Shown piece by piece: positions 1 through 9,372 of a stretch of 64,000 nt of DNA. The stretch is from Acidobacteriota bacterium (GTDB lineage: Bacteria > Acidobacteriota > Thermoanaerobaculia > Multivoradales > J023): assembly GCA_029263395.1 (NCBI GenBank), contig JAJCXO010000095.1, positions 1 to 64,000 on the forward strand, given 5' to 3'. The notes beneath the pieces were generated by a model. That model worked only from the letters and a program-made list of their open reading frames with translations. It was not told the origin of the DNA and searched no databases. Position 1 is the first letter of the stretch. Each line of letters begins with the position of its first letter. Both the position numbers and the translations under genes were made by a program.

Positions 1-729
1 GACTACACCCAATTCCTCGACGCCGCGGGGTTGAAGGGGGCACGTATTGGCGTTGGTCGGCAATACTTCGGTTTCCACCCCCAGGTCGACGCCTTGATGG
101 AGGCAGCGGTCGAGGAGATGGCGCGCCAAGGCGCCGAGATCGTCGATCCGGTTGAAATTGCCACCCGTGATCAGATGGGCCAACACGCCTTCCAGGTGTT
201 GCTCTACGAATTCAAAGCCGACCTCAACGCCTACTTCGCCGGTCTTGGGCCGGACGCCCCGGTTAAGTCTCTGGCTGAGCTGATCGAGTTCAACGAGGCG
301 AACAAGAATACGTCCATGCCGTATTTTGGCCAAGAATTGTTGATTCAGGCGGAAGAGAAAGGCCCCTTGACCGACAAAGAGTATCTCGACGCCTTGGCGA
401 CCGCCCGTCGGATGGCTCGCGACGAAGGTATCGACAAAACTATGGACGAACATCGCCTCGATGCCATCGTTGCCCCGACCGGTGGTCCGGCCTGGGTGAC
501 CGACCTTGTCAACGGCGATCATTTTTCCGGTGGCAGCTCGAGCGCGGCGGCAATCGCGGGTTATCCCAACATCACGGTACCGGCGGGTTTCATCTTCGGT
601 CTACCGGTCGGCATCTCGTTTTTTGGCCGGGCGTGGAGCGAACCGACCCTGCTGAAAATTGTCTACAGCTTCGAGCAGGCCACCCACCATCGTCAGGCAC
701 CGCGTTTCTTGCCGACGGCGGAGCTTTGA
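1..729 (+). CDS. Amidase-signature family enzyme, C-terminal part (5' end outside window)
   Basis: The reading frame is open from base 1, so the gene begins upstream and only the last 242 residues are visible. The segment ending SSSAAAIAGYPNITVPAG, followed by a GLPVGISFFG strand and an FEQAT helix, is typical of the C-terminal half of amidase-signature hydrolases. These enzymes hydrolyse amide bonds with a Ser-cisSer-Lys triad, which would lie in the missing N-terminal half. The nearest ATG/TTG is internal and should not be taken as the start. The stop lies 16 bases before the AlaX-like gene on the same strand, so the two may be co-transcribed. The substrate cannot be told from this part. 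Confidence 0.85.
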   Translation, partial: DYTQFLDAAGLKGARIGVGRQYFGFHPQVDALMEAAVEEMARQGAEIVDPVEIATRDQMGQHAFQVLLYEFKADLNAYFAGLGPDAPVKSLAELIEFNEANKNTSMPYFGQELLIQAEEKGPLTDKEYLDALATARRMARDEGIDKTMDEHRLDAIVAPTGGPAWVTDLVNGDHFSGGSSSAAAIAGYPNITVPAGFIFGLPVGISFFGRAWSEPTLLKIVYSFEQATHHRQAPRFLPTAEL

Positions 730-745
730 TTCTGGAGCCTGTGAC

Positions 746-1933
746 ATGACGCAGATTTTCGCCTACGAGAGCCAGCCCTACGCTACCGAGCTAGATGTGT
801 CCGTGGTCTCGGTGGGGGAGGAAGGTGGGCAGCCCTTTGCTGTGTTGGACGACACCGTGCTTTATCCGGAAGGCGGCGGCCAGCCGCCGGATCATGGTGG
901 GTTGGATGACATTGCGATCCTCGATGTGCAGAAGACCGACGGCGTGATACGCCATCTGCTGGCGTCTCCGGCAAGCCTGGGGCCGGCACAATTGACCCTC
1001 GATTGGTCGCGGCGTTTCGATCACATGCAGCAACACACGGCCCAGCACTTGTTGACTGCGGTCGCGGTGGAGCACCTCGGCTGGCAGACGACGTCATTTC
1101 ATATGTTCCAAGATGTCAGTGATATCGAGCTCGGTGTGCGTCAGCCGTCGGCCGAGGATCTGCGCAAGCTCGAGGAACTGGTCAACGCTGAGATCCGTGC
1201 CGCCCGCAAGGTGAGGGCCTATCGTGTCGAACGCGACGAGCTCGAGGGTCTCAGAGTGCGCAGCCGTAGTCTGCCAGCCGATCATCGGGGCAATATCCGA
1301 TTGGTCGAAATCGAAGGGATCGAGCGCAACACCTGTGGTGGCACGCACCTGCGGTCGACCGCCGAGATCGAGTCGCTGGTCTTGCTTGGTGCCGAACCCA
1401 AACGTGGCGGTAGCATCCTGCGCTGGCTGGCTGGCGGCCGGGTTCGTCGACGGTTGAATCAGTGGGAGGCACGTGGCGCCGAGTTACGTCGAGTCCTCGG
1501 CACATCGGACGACCAGCTCGCCACTACAGTCCGGCTCAAGCTCGATCAACTACAACAAGCGGGGCGGCGTCAACGAGCCCTGCAAGAACTGCTGGCCGAA
1601 GCCAGTGCCGACGCGCTCATCGGTTGCGACGAGAACGTCATCGAAGCGCACTTCGAGGATGTGGATATGGGCTTTTTGCAGCGCATTGCCCGTCGTTTTG
1701 CGGCCGCTGATCATCCTGGGATCGTCCTACTCACCGCCATCGACGCCAAGGGTTGTAGTTTCCTGGTGGCGGGAGGGAAAGGGTGTGCTGTCGACGTCCA
1801 GGAAGCGGGGCGGAAGGTTGCAGAGGCGCTCGGCGGTCGTGGCGGTGGCTCGGGCAGCCTGTTTCAGGGCAAAGCCGAGACCGCCAGCGGGCGTGCTCGA
1901 GCGCTGGCGTTGTTGGCGGAGCGGTTCGAATAA
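746..1933 (+). CDS. Alanyl-tRNA editing protein, AlaX-type with C-terminal DHHA1-like region
   Basis: Free-standing relative of the editing domain of alanyl-tRNA synthetase, expected to deacylate Ser- or Gly-mischarged tRNA-Ala in the cytoplasm. With the ATG at 746 the protein has 395 residues. The zinc site is complete: HTAQH (H97, H101) and CGGTH (C197, H201). The N-terminal DTVLYPEGGGQPPDHG is the usual second-domain strand of AlaX/AlaRS. The end, GGRGGGSGSLFQGKA, matches the glycine-rich DHHA1 segment, so this is the long form. The frame extends upstream into the amidase gene, but the ATG 16 bases after that stop is the natural start. A strong hairpin follows the stop. Confidence 0.93.
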   Translation: MTQIFAYESQPYATELDVSVVSVGEEGGQPFAVLDDTVLYPEGGGQPPDHGGLDDIAILDVQKTDGVIRHLLASPASLGPAQLTLDWSRRFDHMQQHTAQHLLTAVAVEHLGWQTTSFHMFQDVSDIELGVRQPSAEDLRKLEELVNAEIRAARKVRAYRVERDELEGLRVRSRSLPADHRGNIRLVEIEGIERNTCGGTHLRSTAEIESLVLLGAEPKRGGSILRWLAGGRVRRRLNQWEARGAELRRVLGTSDDQLATTVRLKLDQLQQAGRRQRALQELLAEASADALIGCDENVIEAHFEDVDMGFLQRIARRFAAADHPGIVLLTAIDAKGCSFLVAGGKGCAVDVQEAGRKVAEALGGRGGGSGSLFQGKAETASGRARALALLAERFE

Positions 1934-1959
1934 CGTCTTCGCATGGCCGTTCGATTCCG

Positions 1960-1994
1960 TCGGGGCAGCCATCGACGACCGATGGCTGCCCCGA
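1960..1994 (+). terminator. Hairpin downstream of the AlaX gene
   Basis: A 15-bp perfect stem (arms 1960-1974 and 1980-1994) with a 5-base loop starts 26 bases after the AlaX stop. No T-tract follows, so it may act as a weak terminator or an RNA 3'-end stabiliser. Confidence 0.6.
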
Positions 1995-2284
1995 ACCTAA
2001 GAGAGGAATTGAGAAGGAGATGCTGAAGGTGACAGCTGGCCGTTAGTTGTGGACGTTCAGCGTCAAGATAACCACGAGGAGGTTGAACAATAGAAAGGGA
2101 GCGAGTCTCCTTCTATTTTGGGGTACGGAGGGCACCTGTCGAGGGTTTTTTGAGTCGCGTCGAACGCGACTCCGGTGTCTCCAGAATCGATCTGTTGGCT
2201 TTGGGGCGCCGCCCACTCGTACCCGTTTTTCATCAATTTGGACTATTTCCAGAAAACGGCTCGCTGGCCTTCGCAGCCTCGAGC
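1995..2284. other. Convergent intergenic region with two more hairpins
   Basis: This lies between the 3' ends of the AlaX gene and the beta-helix gene. A stem around 2088-2119 (AATAGAA...TTCTATTTT, with one bulge) ends in a short T-run on the plus strand and is the best terminator candidate for plus-strand transcripts. A second hairpin at 2152-2172 has a 9-bp perfect stem (GAGTCGCGT) and a 3-base loop. I see no credible coding sequence here. Confidence 0.5.
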
Positions 2285-5200
2285 TCAATTCCATCTCGAG
2301 GTGTCGCCAGTCTCGAAGCTGTCAGTGAACAGGGGTACATCGAGTCCAGCGTCGCGGGTCAGGTCAACAGAACCAGCTGTGTAGGGAAAACTAGCTGTGA
2401 TGCCGGTAAGGGGATCAACATCACTGTCGAGGGTGTCGTCGGAGCCCAGATCGAGAGGAGAAAACGTTGCGCCAGGCACCGGCTCCACTTCGATTCGATA
2501 CGACCCGCTGGCGACGTCGACGAAGCGGTAGATGCCGTTGGCATCTGTGACTTCGCTATCTACTTCGACGCCGCTGACATCGTCCAGCAGACGAACCGTG
2601 ACGCCGGCGACACCCGGCTCACCGAGGGCTTGGCGCCCGTCGCCATCGAGATCGAGCCAGACTCGATCCCCCAAGATGCCATTGCCGCCTCCAGGCGACC
2701 CTGCTGGACACGGCGAGAGCTCCGAGGTGTCCAGAGTCGTGAGGTTGGTGGCGGTGGCTGTTGGGACGGTGACGAAGTTGGGGGTCATGAATGCGAATGT
2801 GGCCTCACCGGCACCGTTTGTGGTGACTCCGACAGCGTCCAGATAGGCGTGGGCCTCGCCAAATCCACTGGGATCACAGGCCGGACTGTCGAATAGCTCG
2901 ATCAGGAACGAGGTTGACGGTGCCGCGGACAGGTCGCCACTGATGGTTGTCATTCCCCCGGTGCGGGTGACCGAGTCGATCGTTGGAAAATTCTGCAGGC
3001 GATTCGGACCAAAGTCCGGGTCATCGTCGTCGTTGGCGGTGGGGCCATCGGCAACCGGACTACCCCGAGTGAGGTCGATACCGAGCGCACCATTGTGTCC
3101 CAGGATATTGCGCGTCAGGCGGTTGCCCAAGGTGTTTTGCATTCCAGCGCTGGAGTCGAGATCGTGAATCCCGATACCGTTGCCGGTGTTATAGGCGATG
3201 TAATTGAGGGCGCCGGCTGGAGCTGTGCCACCGACGAGGGTGTCGCGTGATTCGACGATCCGCAAGCCATCGCCGTTGTTTCCGAGCGCTGGAAATCCCA
3301 GGAACCCGATACCGATCCTGTTGCCATAGATCCGGAAGTCTTCGGCGCCCTCGAGCAAGATGCCGTGGCCTCCATCCACGCCAGCGCCGTTGCCGATGAT
3401 GACATTGGCGCGAGAGTCGCGCCCACCGATGGTCCCGATGCTCGGGATGAGCTCCGATACTTTTTCGACATGAATGCCATGGAGGTCGTTGCCGAGCCCG
3501 CCCGCCCCTCCGATCCAATTGCCTTCGACCACGGTATCGATGGCCCCTCGAATGACGATGCCAGAACCTCCGAAACCTGCCGCATCAGCGATGTTCGCCG
3601 CGATCAGGTTGGTGGCAGCCCTGCTCACTCCGCCGATCAGGTTGCTGTCGGCTCCGTCGTCGATGAACACCCCAGCAAATCGGTTGCCAAGCCGTGCACT
3701 CCGGGAACTGTCGAGTCCGATCACGTTGCCCTGTACGAGATTGTTGTCGCCAGTCAGCCAGAGACCAATAATGGCATTGGCGGAAATCAGATTGCCCTCG
3801 CTGAAGCCGGTGCCTCCGATATCGTTGGCGTCGCCGTCGACGCGGATGCCGGGGCCACCATTGCTCATCGGGACCCGGCCGGCCAGGTCGGTGCCGATGC
3901 GGTTGTTGAACACTTCATTGTCGTTTGCCGTTGCGCCGAGTGCGATCCCTCCCACTGTATTGCCCGAAATCAGATTTCCGGCACCGGTGCTACCGATCCG
4001 GCCATCGTCTCCGCTGCTGGCGACGCCGCGTAGGTTACCCGCGGCGGTGAGGGTCGGGTCGACGCCAATGAGGTTACCCTCGAGAATGGTCCGGTCGCCC
4101 GTGATGGAGATTCCCTCGGTCGGAAAGCCGGTGATCGACAGGCCGCAGACCAGCACGTCGTCGCCGGAAATCGCGAGTCCTGGAATTACGCCTCCGCCGG
4201 AAAATGCCAGCTCGATCAGGGGCGTACCGATGAAACTCAGGTGGCTCGTCCCATCGAGGGTCACAGCTTCGGTAATCTCAATCGCGTCAGGGCCAATCAC
4301 TGCGAGCTCAAACGGCCCGGCACCTGCGAAGGCGAATTCGATAGCGTCTGGCCCAGCGGATTCGTTGGCTTGTTCAACCGCGGCACGCAACGTACAGATG
4401 CCGCTCGGATCAGGGGTGGTGGAGGTGTCACAGATCCCGTCGTCAGGATCGCCGTCGGCGCCGTCGAAGAGGGAGTTGACTCGGAAAGTGGCCGTCGACT
4501 GGCGATCGATCAGCTCGACGGCACCGTCCGTTCGGATCCGAAGTGTCGGAAACGTCTCGTCGGAGAAGCTTGCCCTGTCTGTGGCGGCCGCGGCCTGGTC
4601 AGTTGCCAGCAGTTGGACCGGGCGGTGTTCGAACGTCTCGTCGGAGAAGCTTGCCCTGGATGCATTCCAGCGTCCAGCTGCCAGCCATCGCTCGCCGCCA
4701 GCGTCGATTTGGAGGTCGACAGCCGGTGGAGACCCAGAATTGTCGAACCGACCCCAAGACACGGCGGTGATCGGAGAGGGCAAGTGGATGGTGTCAGGCT
4801 GGGCCAGCGGGTCGCCGAGAGGGCTGTGGTACACCTGGAGAAGATCTGTACCGTGATTGCCTTCCACGGCGACCAACACGTCGTCGAAACCATCGCGGCG
4901 ATCGATGTCTGCCACTTCGAGCAAACGTAGCGGGCCGGGCAGCTCGAGAACACCAGTCGGCCGCGTGGTTTCAGAGAAGGGCGCAGCGTACCAAACCAGA
5001 CTTGGTGCCCCGCGCTGGCCGACGAGCAGATCGAGCCTACCATCAGCATTCAGATCGACAGCTTTCAGGAAGTCCGGGCGGATCGCCAGCGGTATTGTTG
5101 AGTGGCTCTCGCTGTCACTCGGGCGGGGGGCAGGGTAGCAGGTGCTACCGATCGATCCCCTGCGGATTCTGAGGCGTGGGGTCCCAGGGTCGGCAATCTC

Positions 5201-5407
5201 GCCGATAGCGATTTGGAACGTGCCGGTGGCGTCGCGGTCCATCAGCGTTGTCGAGATGGCGCGCCAACCGTCCTCGGTTGGCAAGAGGGTTCGATGTTCG
5301 GGGCCTCGAGTATTCGAGGACGAGCTAGCGGCCGCCAATGAGGAGGCCGTCGAAGCAGTGAGTGTCAGGAGGAGTGTGAAGGTTGCCGAAACACGGAGCA
5401 GTGGCAT
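2285..5407 (-). CDS. Large secreted protein: FG-GAP-like repeats, CSLREA-like segment, parallel beta-helix, SdrD-B-like domain
   Basis: Predicted exported protein of 1040 residues. The start is the ATG at 5407, with AAAGGA nine bases upstream; the frame also extends 12 codons further. A signal peptide (MPLLRVSATFTLLLTLTAS...) is followed by VCBS/FG-GAP-like repeats (VDLNADGRLDLLVG, ADIDRRDGFDDVLVA), then a CSLREA-like segment (ICTLRAAVEQAN). About 400 residues of right-handed beta-helix repeats follow (GNLIG..., N-x-IGG...). A Cna-B/SdrD-B-like domain (DRVWLDLDGDGRQ) closes the protein. The last residues are LFTDSFETGDTSRWN, a tail shared with two other secreted proteins here. It is probably a surface or secreted carbohydrate-binding or adhesive protein; no catalytic site was recognised. 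An in-frame 27-bp direct repeat lies inside the gene. Confidence 0.85.
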   Translation of the reverse strand: MPLLRVSATFTLLLTLTASTASSLAAASSSSNTRGPEHRTLLPTEDGWRAISTTLMDRDATGTFQIAIGEIADPGTPRLRIRRGSIGSTCYPAPRPSDSESHSTIPLAIRPDFLKAVDLNADGRLDLLVGQRGAPSLVWYAAPFSETTRPTGVLELPGPLRLLEVADIDRRDGFDDVLVAVEGNHGTDLLQVYHSPLGDPLAQPDTIHLPSPITAVSWGRFDNSGSPPAVDLQIDAGGERWLAAGRWNASRASFSDETFEHRPVQLLATDQAAAATDRASFSDETFPTLRIRTDGAVELIDRQSTATFRVNSLFDGADGDPDDGICDTSTTPDPSGICTLRAAVEQANESAGPDAIEFAFAGAGPFELAVIGPDAIEITEAVTLDGTSHLSFIGTPLIELAFSGGGVIPGLAISGDDVLVCGLSITGFPTEGISITGDRTILEGNLIGVDPTLTAAGNLRGVASSGDDGRIGSTGAGNLISGNTVGGIALGATANDNEVFNNRIGTDLAGRVPMSNGGPGIRVDGDANDIGGTGFSEGNLISANAIIGLWLTGDNNLVQGNVIGLDSSRSARLGNRFAGVFIDDGADSNLIGGVSRAATNLIAANIADAAGFGGSGIVIRGAIDTVVEGNWIGGAGGLGNDLHGIHVEKVSELIPSIGTIGGRDSRANVIIGNGAGVDGGHGILLEGAEDFRIYGNRIGIGFLGFPALGNNGDGLRIVESRDTLVGGTAPAGALNYIAYNTGNGIGIHDLDSSAGMQNTLGNRLTRNILGHNGALGIDLTRGSPVADGPTANDDDDPDFGPNRLQNFPTIDSVTRTGGMTTISGDLSAAPSTSFLIELFDSPACDPSGFGEAHAYLDAVGVTTNGAGEATFAFMTPNFVTVPTATATNLTTLDTSELSPCPAGSPGGGNGILGDRVWLDLDGDGRQALGEPGVAGVTVRLLDDVSGVEVDSEVTDANGIYRFVDVASGSYRIEVEPVPGATFSPLDLGSDDTLDSDVDPLTGITASFPYTAGSVDLTRDAGLDVPLFTDSFETGDTSRWN
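4551..4658. repeat. 27-bp direct repeat, 81 bp apart, inside the beta-helix gene
   Basis: Identical 27-base copies at 4551-4577 and 4632-4658 encode RASFSDETF twice. The 81-bp period is a multiple of three, so the frame is kept. The segment between them (EHRPVQLLATDQAAAATD) looks low-complexity, as expected after a local duplication. Confidence 0.85.
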
Positions 5408-5522
5408 GAAGTAAGTCCTTTCGGGTTGTTCACTTCTCCTCAACTGACAGCGTCTGAGAATCGGTCGCTTAGGGCAGTGATGAGGGCCAAGATCGCCGTT
5501 TACGCTTGCTAAACTAGGGGCG

Positions 5523-8375
5523 GTGCGAGAGGATTTTTTACGGACGGTGCTGTTCCTGCTACTGGTTCTTTTCGCCAGCGTGTTCGGTTTGGGTTGGGGG
5601 GGACGATGGCTCGCAGAGGTTGGAGTGGAAACCGGTCGGCTGGCGCATGACTACGGCGAGTTGAAAGATGCCAGGCGGCTGCTCCGGTATGCGGGATGGC
5701 TGGCTCCAACTTCGATCGAAAACCACATCGCACGCCTCGAGCTCGAGCTGCAGGCCGGTGACTTTTATGCTGCGGAGCAATTGCAGAAGGAGCTTTCAAC
5801 CGAAGGTGTGGGAGTCGTGCGTGCTCGGCTCTTGACCGCTGCGGCAGGGGTCGACCTGGTTCGTTATCGCTACCGACAAGCGAGACGGCGAGCCCATGAG
5901 GCGGTGACTGCCGCGGTGGCGAGTGGCCAGCTGGCGGCTGAAGCTCGTGCGCTGGCGATGGCTGCCAAGGTGGAGATCGAGGGGGGTGGGGACGCACGGA
6001 TTGCTCTGGATCTCTTACAGAGGGCCCGCGACCGAGCCCGTGTATCCGGGGACGAGAGGCAGCGAGTCGAGGCTGAGGTCGAGATCGGTTTCGTCCGCTG
6101 GTGGTATCTGCGAGAGCCAGCTGATCGATTGCTGGAGGCCTTGCAACCCGCGGTCGAAGTCTTTCGACGCCTAGACGATCCCTCCGGCGTTGCTCGGATC
6201 CTCGATCGGATGAGTTTCGTCGAGTTGCGGCGTGACAATCTGGTGGTTTTTTTTGCAACTCAGAGACAAGCCCTGCAAATCTGGGAACGCTTGGGGAACC
6301 GTGCAGGGCAAGCGCAAGCCCATATGCAACTGGGATGGGTCTGGGGACGGTTGGAGAATCCACGGCGTGCGTTCCGTCACTTCGAACGAGCGCTCGAGTT
6401 GGCCGAGGCGTCGGGATTCGCCCTGCTGGTACCACGTATTCAGCGTTATCTAGCGTCGGCTGAGATCACCGGGGGACGTCCCGAGCGATCGGCGGCCCGA
6501 CTGGAGGCTCTGATCGCCGGCCCTGATCCTTGGGATCTAGAAGGTCGTTCGGTGTTCGGGGTCCTGGGGGATGCCCGGCGTAGGCTTCGCGAGTCCGCCG
6601 CGGCGCGTACTGCATATCAGCAAGCGCTCGAACTGGACCAAGCAGGTGATGTCCCGTTTCGGGTTTGGATCGGCTCGGGGCTGGCTCGTGTTGCGTTGCA
6701 GGATGGTGCGATTGGGCACGCTCGAACCTTGCTTACGGAGCTCGAAGAGTTGGTGGGTCCGCAGTCGGATTGGAGTGACCTCCGCCGGGTTCTGAATCTA
6801 CGAGCCTCGGTCTTGGAGGCGGAGTCGGGTCCAGCCGAGGCGTTGGCTCCATTGCTGGAAGCCGCCGAGATCGAAACCCGATCGCTCGGCTCGGTGGGGT
6901 TCTTGACCGTCGATTATGGACTCGGAGTGCTCAAGCGGTTATTGCCTCGTCTACTGGCATCTGAGTCTCGAGCCAGTGTCCGTGCGACTAGGGCTGCGGA
7001 GGCTTTCCGGCTGCTCGAACAGGCTCGCCTGCGACCGGTCCGCCAGCAAATGTTGACCCGCGCTACCGCGAGGGCAGCGACCATCTCGAACACGCCGACG
7101 GTGGAGGAGGCCGAGGCGTTGTTTGCGGCGCGCCAGGCTTCGGCGCGGGTGGCGACCGATCCGCCTCCGACAAACCTCGCCGAGCTCCGCGCTGCATATG
7201 CCAGTTATGAGGATGCTGCCTTCTGGGCACGATCTGGAAGTAGCTCGATCCAGTTGGGCCGAGTCGGCACGGTGGCTGAGATCCAAGAGCACCTGCCAGT
7301 AGGTACGACGATTATCTGTTATGTGTTGGTGCAACGGGTCGCAGTGGCTCTGGTGCTGCGGCACGATCATTTTGAAGCGGTACCCCTGCCCTTCGAGCCC
7401 GCGGAGTTGCGACCGCGGATCAAGATTCTGCGTCACCAGCTGGCTGTGCGTCGAGGAGACGGCTGGCGTAGCCCCGCACGCGAGCTCGGGCGCCTGCTGA
7501 TCGACCCGGTGGAGACGGTGGGTGGACTGGGAGATAGTGAGAGGCTATTCGTCGTGCCGATGGGGGAACTTCATGAACTGCCTTTTGCCGCGTTGCTGGA
7601 TAGCGAGGGGCGCTCGTTGATCGAGCGGGTTGCTGTCGGGGTGCTACCTGCCGCGAGCGCGCTACTGGATTCTACGCCACGGGCTTCCGGGCCCAGCCTG
7701 GTGATGGGCCGGGATCAGTTTCGAGAGCTTGCGATGCCAGATTTGCCAGCTGCGCGGCGGGAGGCGCAGGCGGTCGCTCGGGCTACGGATGCGCGATGGA
7801 TCTTCGGCTCGGATTCCAACGAACAGACGTTTCGGCAGCTGGCCCCCGGTGCATCGCGTCTCCACATTGTGGCCCATGCCCGTTCGGTACCTGAGATGCC
7901 GCTGTTGTCGGGACTTGTCTTGGCTCCACCGCAGGGCTCGGGTGATCCGGCGTCAGACGGTGAGCTGACCGTGCAAGAGCTGTTGGCGCTCGAATTGCGA
8001 GCCGAGTTGGTCACGCTTAGCGCTTGTCGTAGTGGTTTGGCTTGGCCGGCCACCCGGCTGCGGGCACCGGAGCTGCGTCGGACCGGTCTGGTGGAAGGTT
8101 TCTTGTTGGCCGGCGCTCGCAATGTGTTGGGCACGTTGTTGTCGGTCGAGGATGAAGCTACCGCTGACTTCATGATCGCGTTCGAGGATGCCTTGGGTCG
8201 GTACCCGCCGATCGACGCATTGGCTCAGGTGCAGCGGACGCTGGCTGGGGGGGATGGTGCGGCTGCACACCCCGGGCATTGGGCGGCCTTTGTTCTGGCC
8301 GGTCCAGGGACCTTCTCCGGTACAGAACAGTATCGACCGACCCTTTCCGGCGCGATGTCTGTTGAAGTCGACTGA
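5523..8375 (+). CDS. Membrane-anchored TPR-CHAT caspase-like protein (module A)
   Basis: A 950-residue protein starting at GTG 5523. Residues 7-27 form a hydrophobic segment (TVLFLLLVLFASVFGLGW) that probably anchors the protein with the rest outside the cytoplasm. Helical TPR-like repeats span roughly residues 40-480, including a clear unit near HMQLGWVWGRLENPRRAF. The C-terminal CHAT domain (about 560-935) has the caspase-like dyad: HIVAHA (H785) and LSACRSG (C835). CHAT proteins are clan-CD cysteine proteases, of which separase and Craspase TPR-CHAT are known members. The sigma factor and anti-sigma genes follow on the same strand, which suggests the protease acts in their signalling. It is divergent from the beta-helix gene, with a 115-base promoter region between them. 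Confidence 0.88.
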   Translation: MREDFLRTVLFLLLVLFASVFGLGWGGRWLAEVGVETGRLAHDYGELKDARRLLRYAGWLAPTSIENHIARLELELQAGDFYAAEQLQKELSTEGVGVVRARLLTAAAGVDLVRYRYRQARRRAHEAVTAAVASGQLAAEARALAMAAKVEIEGGGDARIALDLLQRARDRARVSGDERQRVEAEVEIGFVRWWYLREPADRLLEALQPAVEVFRRLDDPSGVARILDRMSFVELRRDNLVVFFATQRQALQIWERLGNRAGQAQAHMQLGWVWGRLENPRRAFRHFERALELAEASGFALLVPRIQRYLASAEITGGRPERSAARLEALIAGPDPWDLEGRSVFGVLGDARRRLRESAAARTAYQQALELDQAGDVPFRVWIGSGLARVALQDGAIGHARTLLTELEELVGPQSDWSDLRRVLNLRASVLEAESGPAEALAPLLEAAEIETRSLGSVGFLTVDYGLGVLKRLLPRLLASESRASVRATRAAEAFRLLEQARLRPVRQQMLTRATARAATISNTPTVEEAEALFAARQASARVATDPPPTNLAELRAAYASYEDAAFWARSGSSSIQLGRVGTVAEIQEHLPVGTTIICYVLVQRVAVALVLRHDHFEAVPLPFEPAELRPRIKILRHQLAVRRGDGWRSPARELGRLLIDPVETVGGLGDSERLFVVPMGELHELPFAALLDSEGRSLIERVAVGVLPAASALLDSTPRASGPSLVMGRDQFRELAMPDLPAARREAQAVARATDARWIFGSDSNEQTFRQLAPGASRLHIVAHARSVPEMPLLSGLVLAPPQGSGDPASDGELTVQELLALELRAELVTLSACRSGLAWPATRLRAPELRRTGLVEGFLLAGARNVLGTLLSVEDEATADFMIAFEDALGRYPPIDALAQVQRTLAGGDGAAAHPGHWAAFVLAGPGTFSGTEQYRPTLSGAMSVEVD

Positions 8376-8547
8376 GAGCGTGTTCGACGATGCACGAATT
8401 GACGATACGCAATGAGTGTGGTTTATGGATGGAATCCTCGAATTTGGCAAGCAGTTGTCGGGCCGGCGGCGTTGGACAGCGAAGGGTCTCGGTAGGGGGT
8501 CGCAACTGGAGGTACAACGCGCCGGGGAAGGGCCACCATGGTCGACG

Positions 8548-9372
8548 ATGATGCTGAACCGAACGCTCTCTGACGATGCGTTGCTGAAACTCTTTCGTCG
8601 TCGCCCGGATCGGGCTTGGCGGATCTTTTTGGATCGATATTCCGGGCGCATCATCGGACAGTTGCGGGCCCTGGGTCTCGACCGCGACGAGGCGATGGAC
8701 GGTTTTGTGTTCGTCTGTGAACGTCTCGCCGAGGATGGTTTCCGTCGCCTGCGCCAGATTCGGCACACCGGCCAAAAGGGCGAGTTGGTGCCGTGGTTGC
8801 GACAAGTGGTGAAGCACTCGGCGATCGATTGGGGATGGTCGCAAGACGGTCGTCAGCGGCTCTTCCGCTCTGTGGCGGCTTTGGGCGAGCTCGATCAGCG
8901 GGTGTTTCAGTTGCATTTCTGGGCTGGGCTCAAGCCCGCTGCGATCGTCGAAGCCCTGCGTGCCGAGGGTGAGTTCAAGGGGCATTCGTTTGAGGTTTTC
9001 GATGCCCTCGAACGGGTCTTCGAGTGCCTGGACGCAGGGCAGCGGTGGCGGTTGCTCAGTCAGCTTTCCAAGCGCCGAACGAGCCGATCGATCGACGGCA
9101 TCGAGACGGACAACGGAGTCCCGTGGGAGCCGATCAGCGTCGCCCCTGATCCCGAGGCTGCGTTGCTGAGAGCTGAACAGAGGCAAGTTTTAGATCAGGC
9201 GGTGGCCGGTCTTGCGGCGCGTGATCGGCTGATCTTTCGCCTGCGTTACGATGATGGGTTGTCACTGGCCGACATCGCGGCGGTCGTTTCCGTCGGTCTA
9301 ACGACAGTGAAGGCTTCTCTGCGCACCAGTCGAACGGTGGTGCGCGGTGCCTTCGGAGAGGTAGCACAATGA
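8548..9372 (+). CDS. Sigma-70 family (ECF-like) sigma factor, module A
   Basis: A 274-residue protein if started at the ATG at 8548. The frame is open back to a GTG at 8416, but that extension is not sigma-like. Region 2 is visible (LLKLFRRRPDRAWRIFLDRYSG, then GELVPWLRQVVKHSAIDW). Region 4 is at the C-terminus (ARDRLIFRLRYDDGLSLADIAAVVSVGLTTVKASL). Oddly, a second region-4-like stretch lies between them (ELDQRVFQLHFWAGLKPAAI), making the protein longer than most ECF factors. The stop overlaps the anti-sigma ATG (ATGA), so the two are translationally coupled. It presumably directs RNA polymerase to target promoters when released by its anti-sigma factor; the targets are unknown. Confidence 0.82.
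   Translation: MMLNRTLSDDALLKLFRRRPDRAWRIFLDRYSGRIIGQLRALGLDRDEAMDGFVFVCERLAEDGFRRLRQIRHTGQKGELVPWLRQVVKHSAIDWGWSQDGRQRLFRSVAALGELDQRVFQLHFWAGLKPAAIVEALRAEGEFKGHSFEVFDALERVFECLDAGQRWRLLSQLSKRRTSRSIDGIETDNGVPWEPISVAPDPEAALLRAEQRQVLDQAVAGLAARDRLIFRLRYDDGLSLADIAAVVSVGLTTVKASLRTSRTVVRGAFGEVAQ

Noticed and set aside
3474-4856. Long plus-strand open frame (460 codons) opposite the beta-helix gene
   Set aside because: It is antisense to a clear secreted repeat protein, with low-complexity Ser/Pro-rich content and no start signal.
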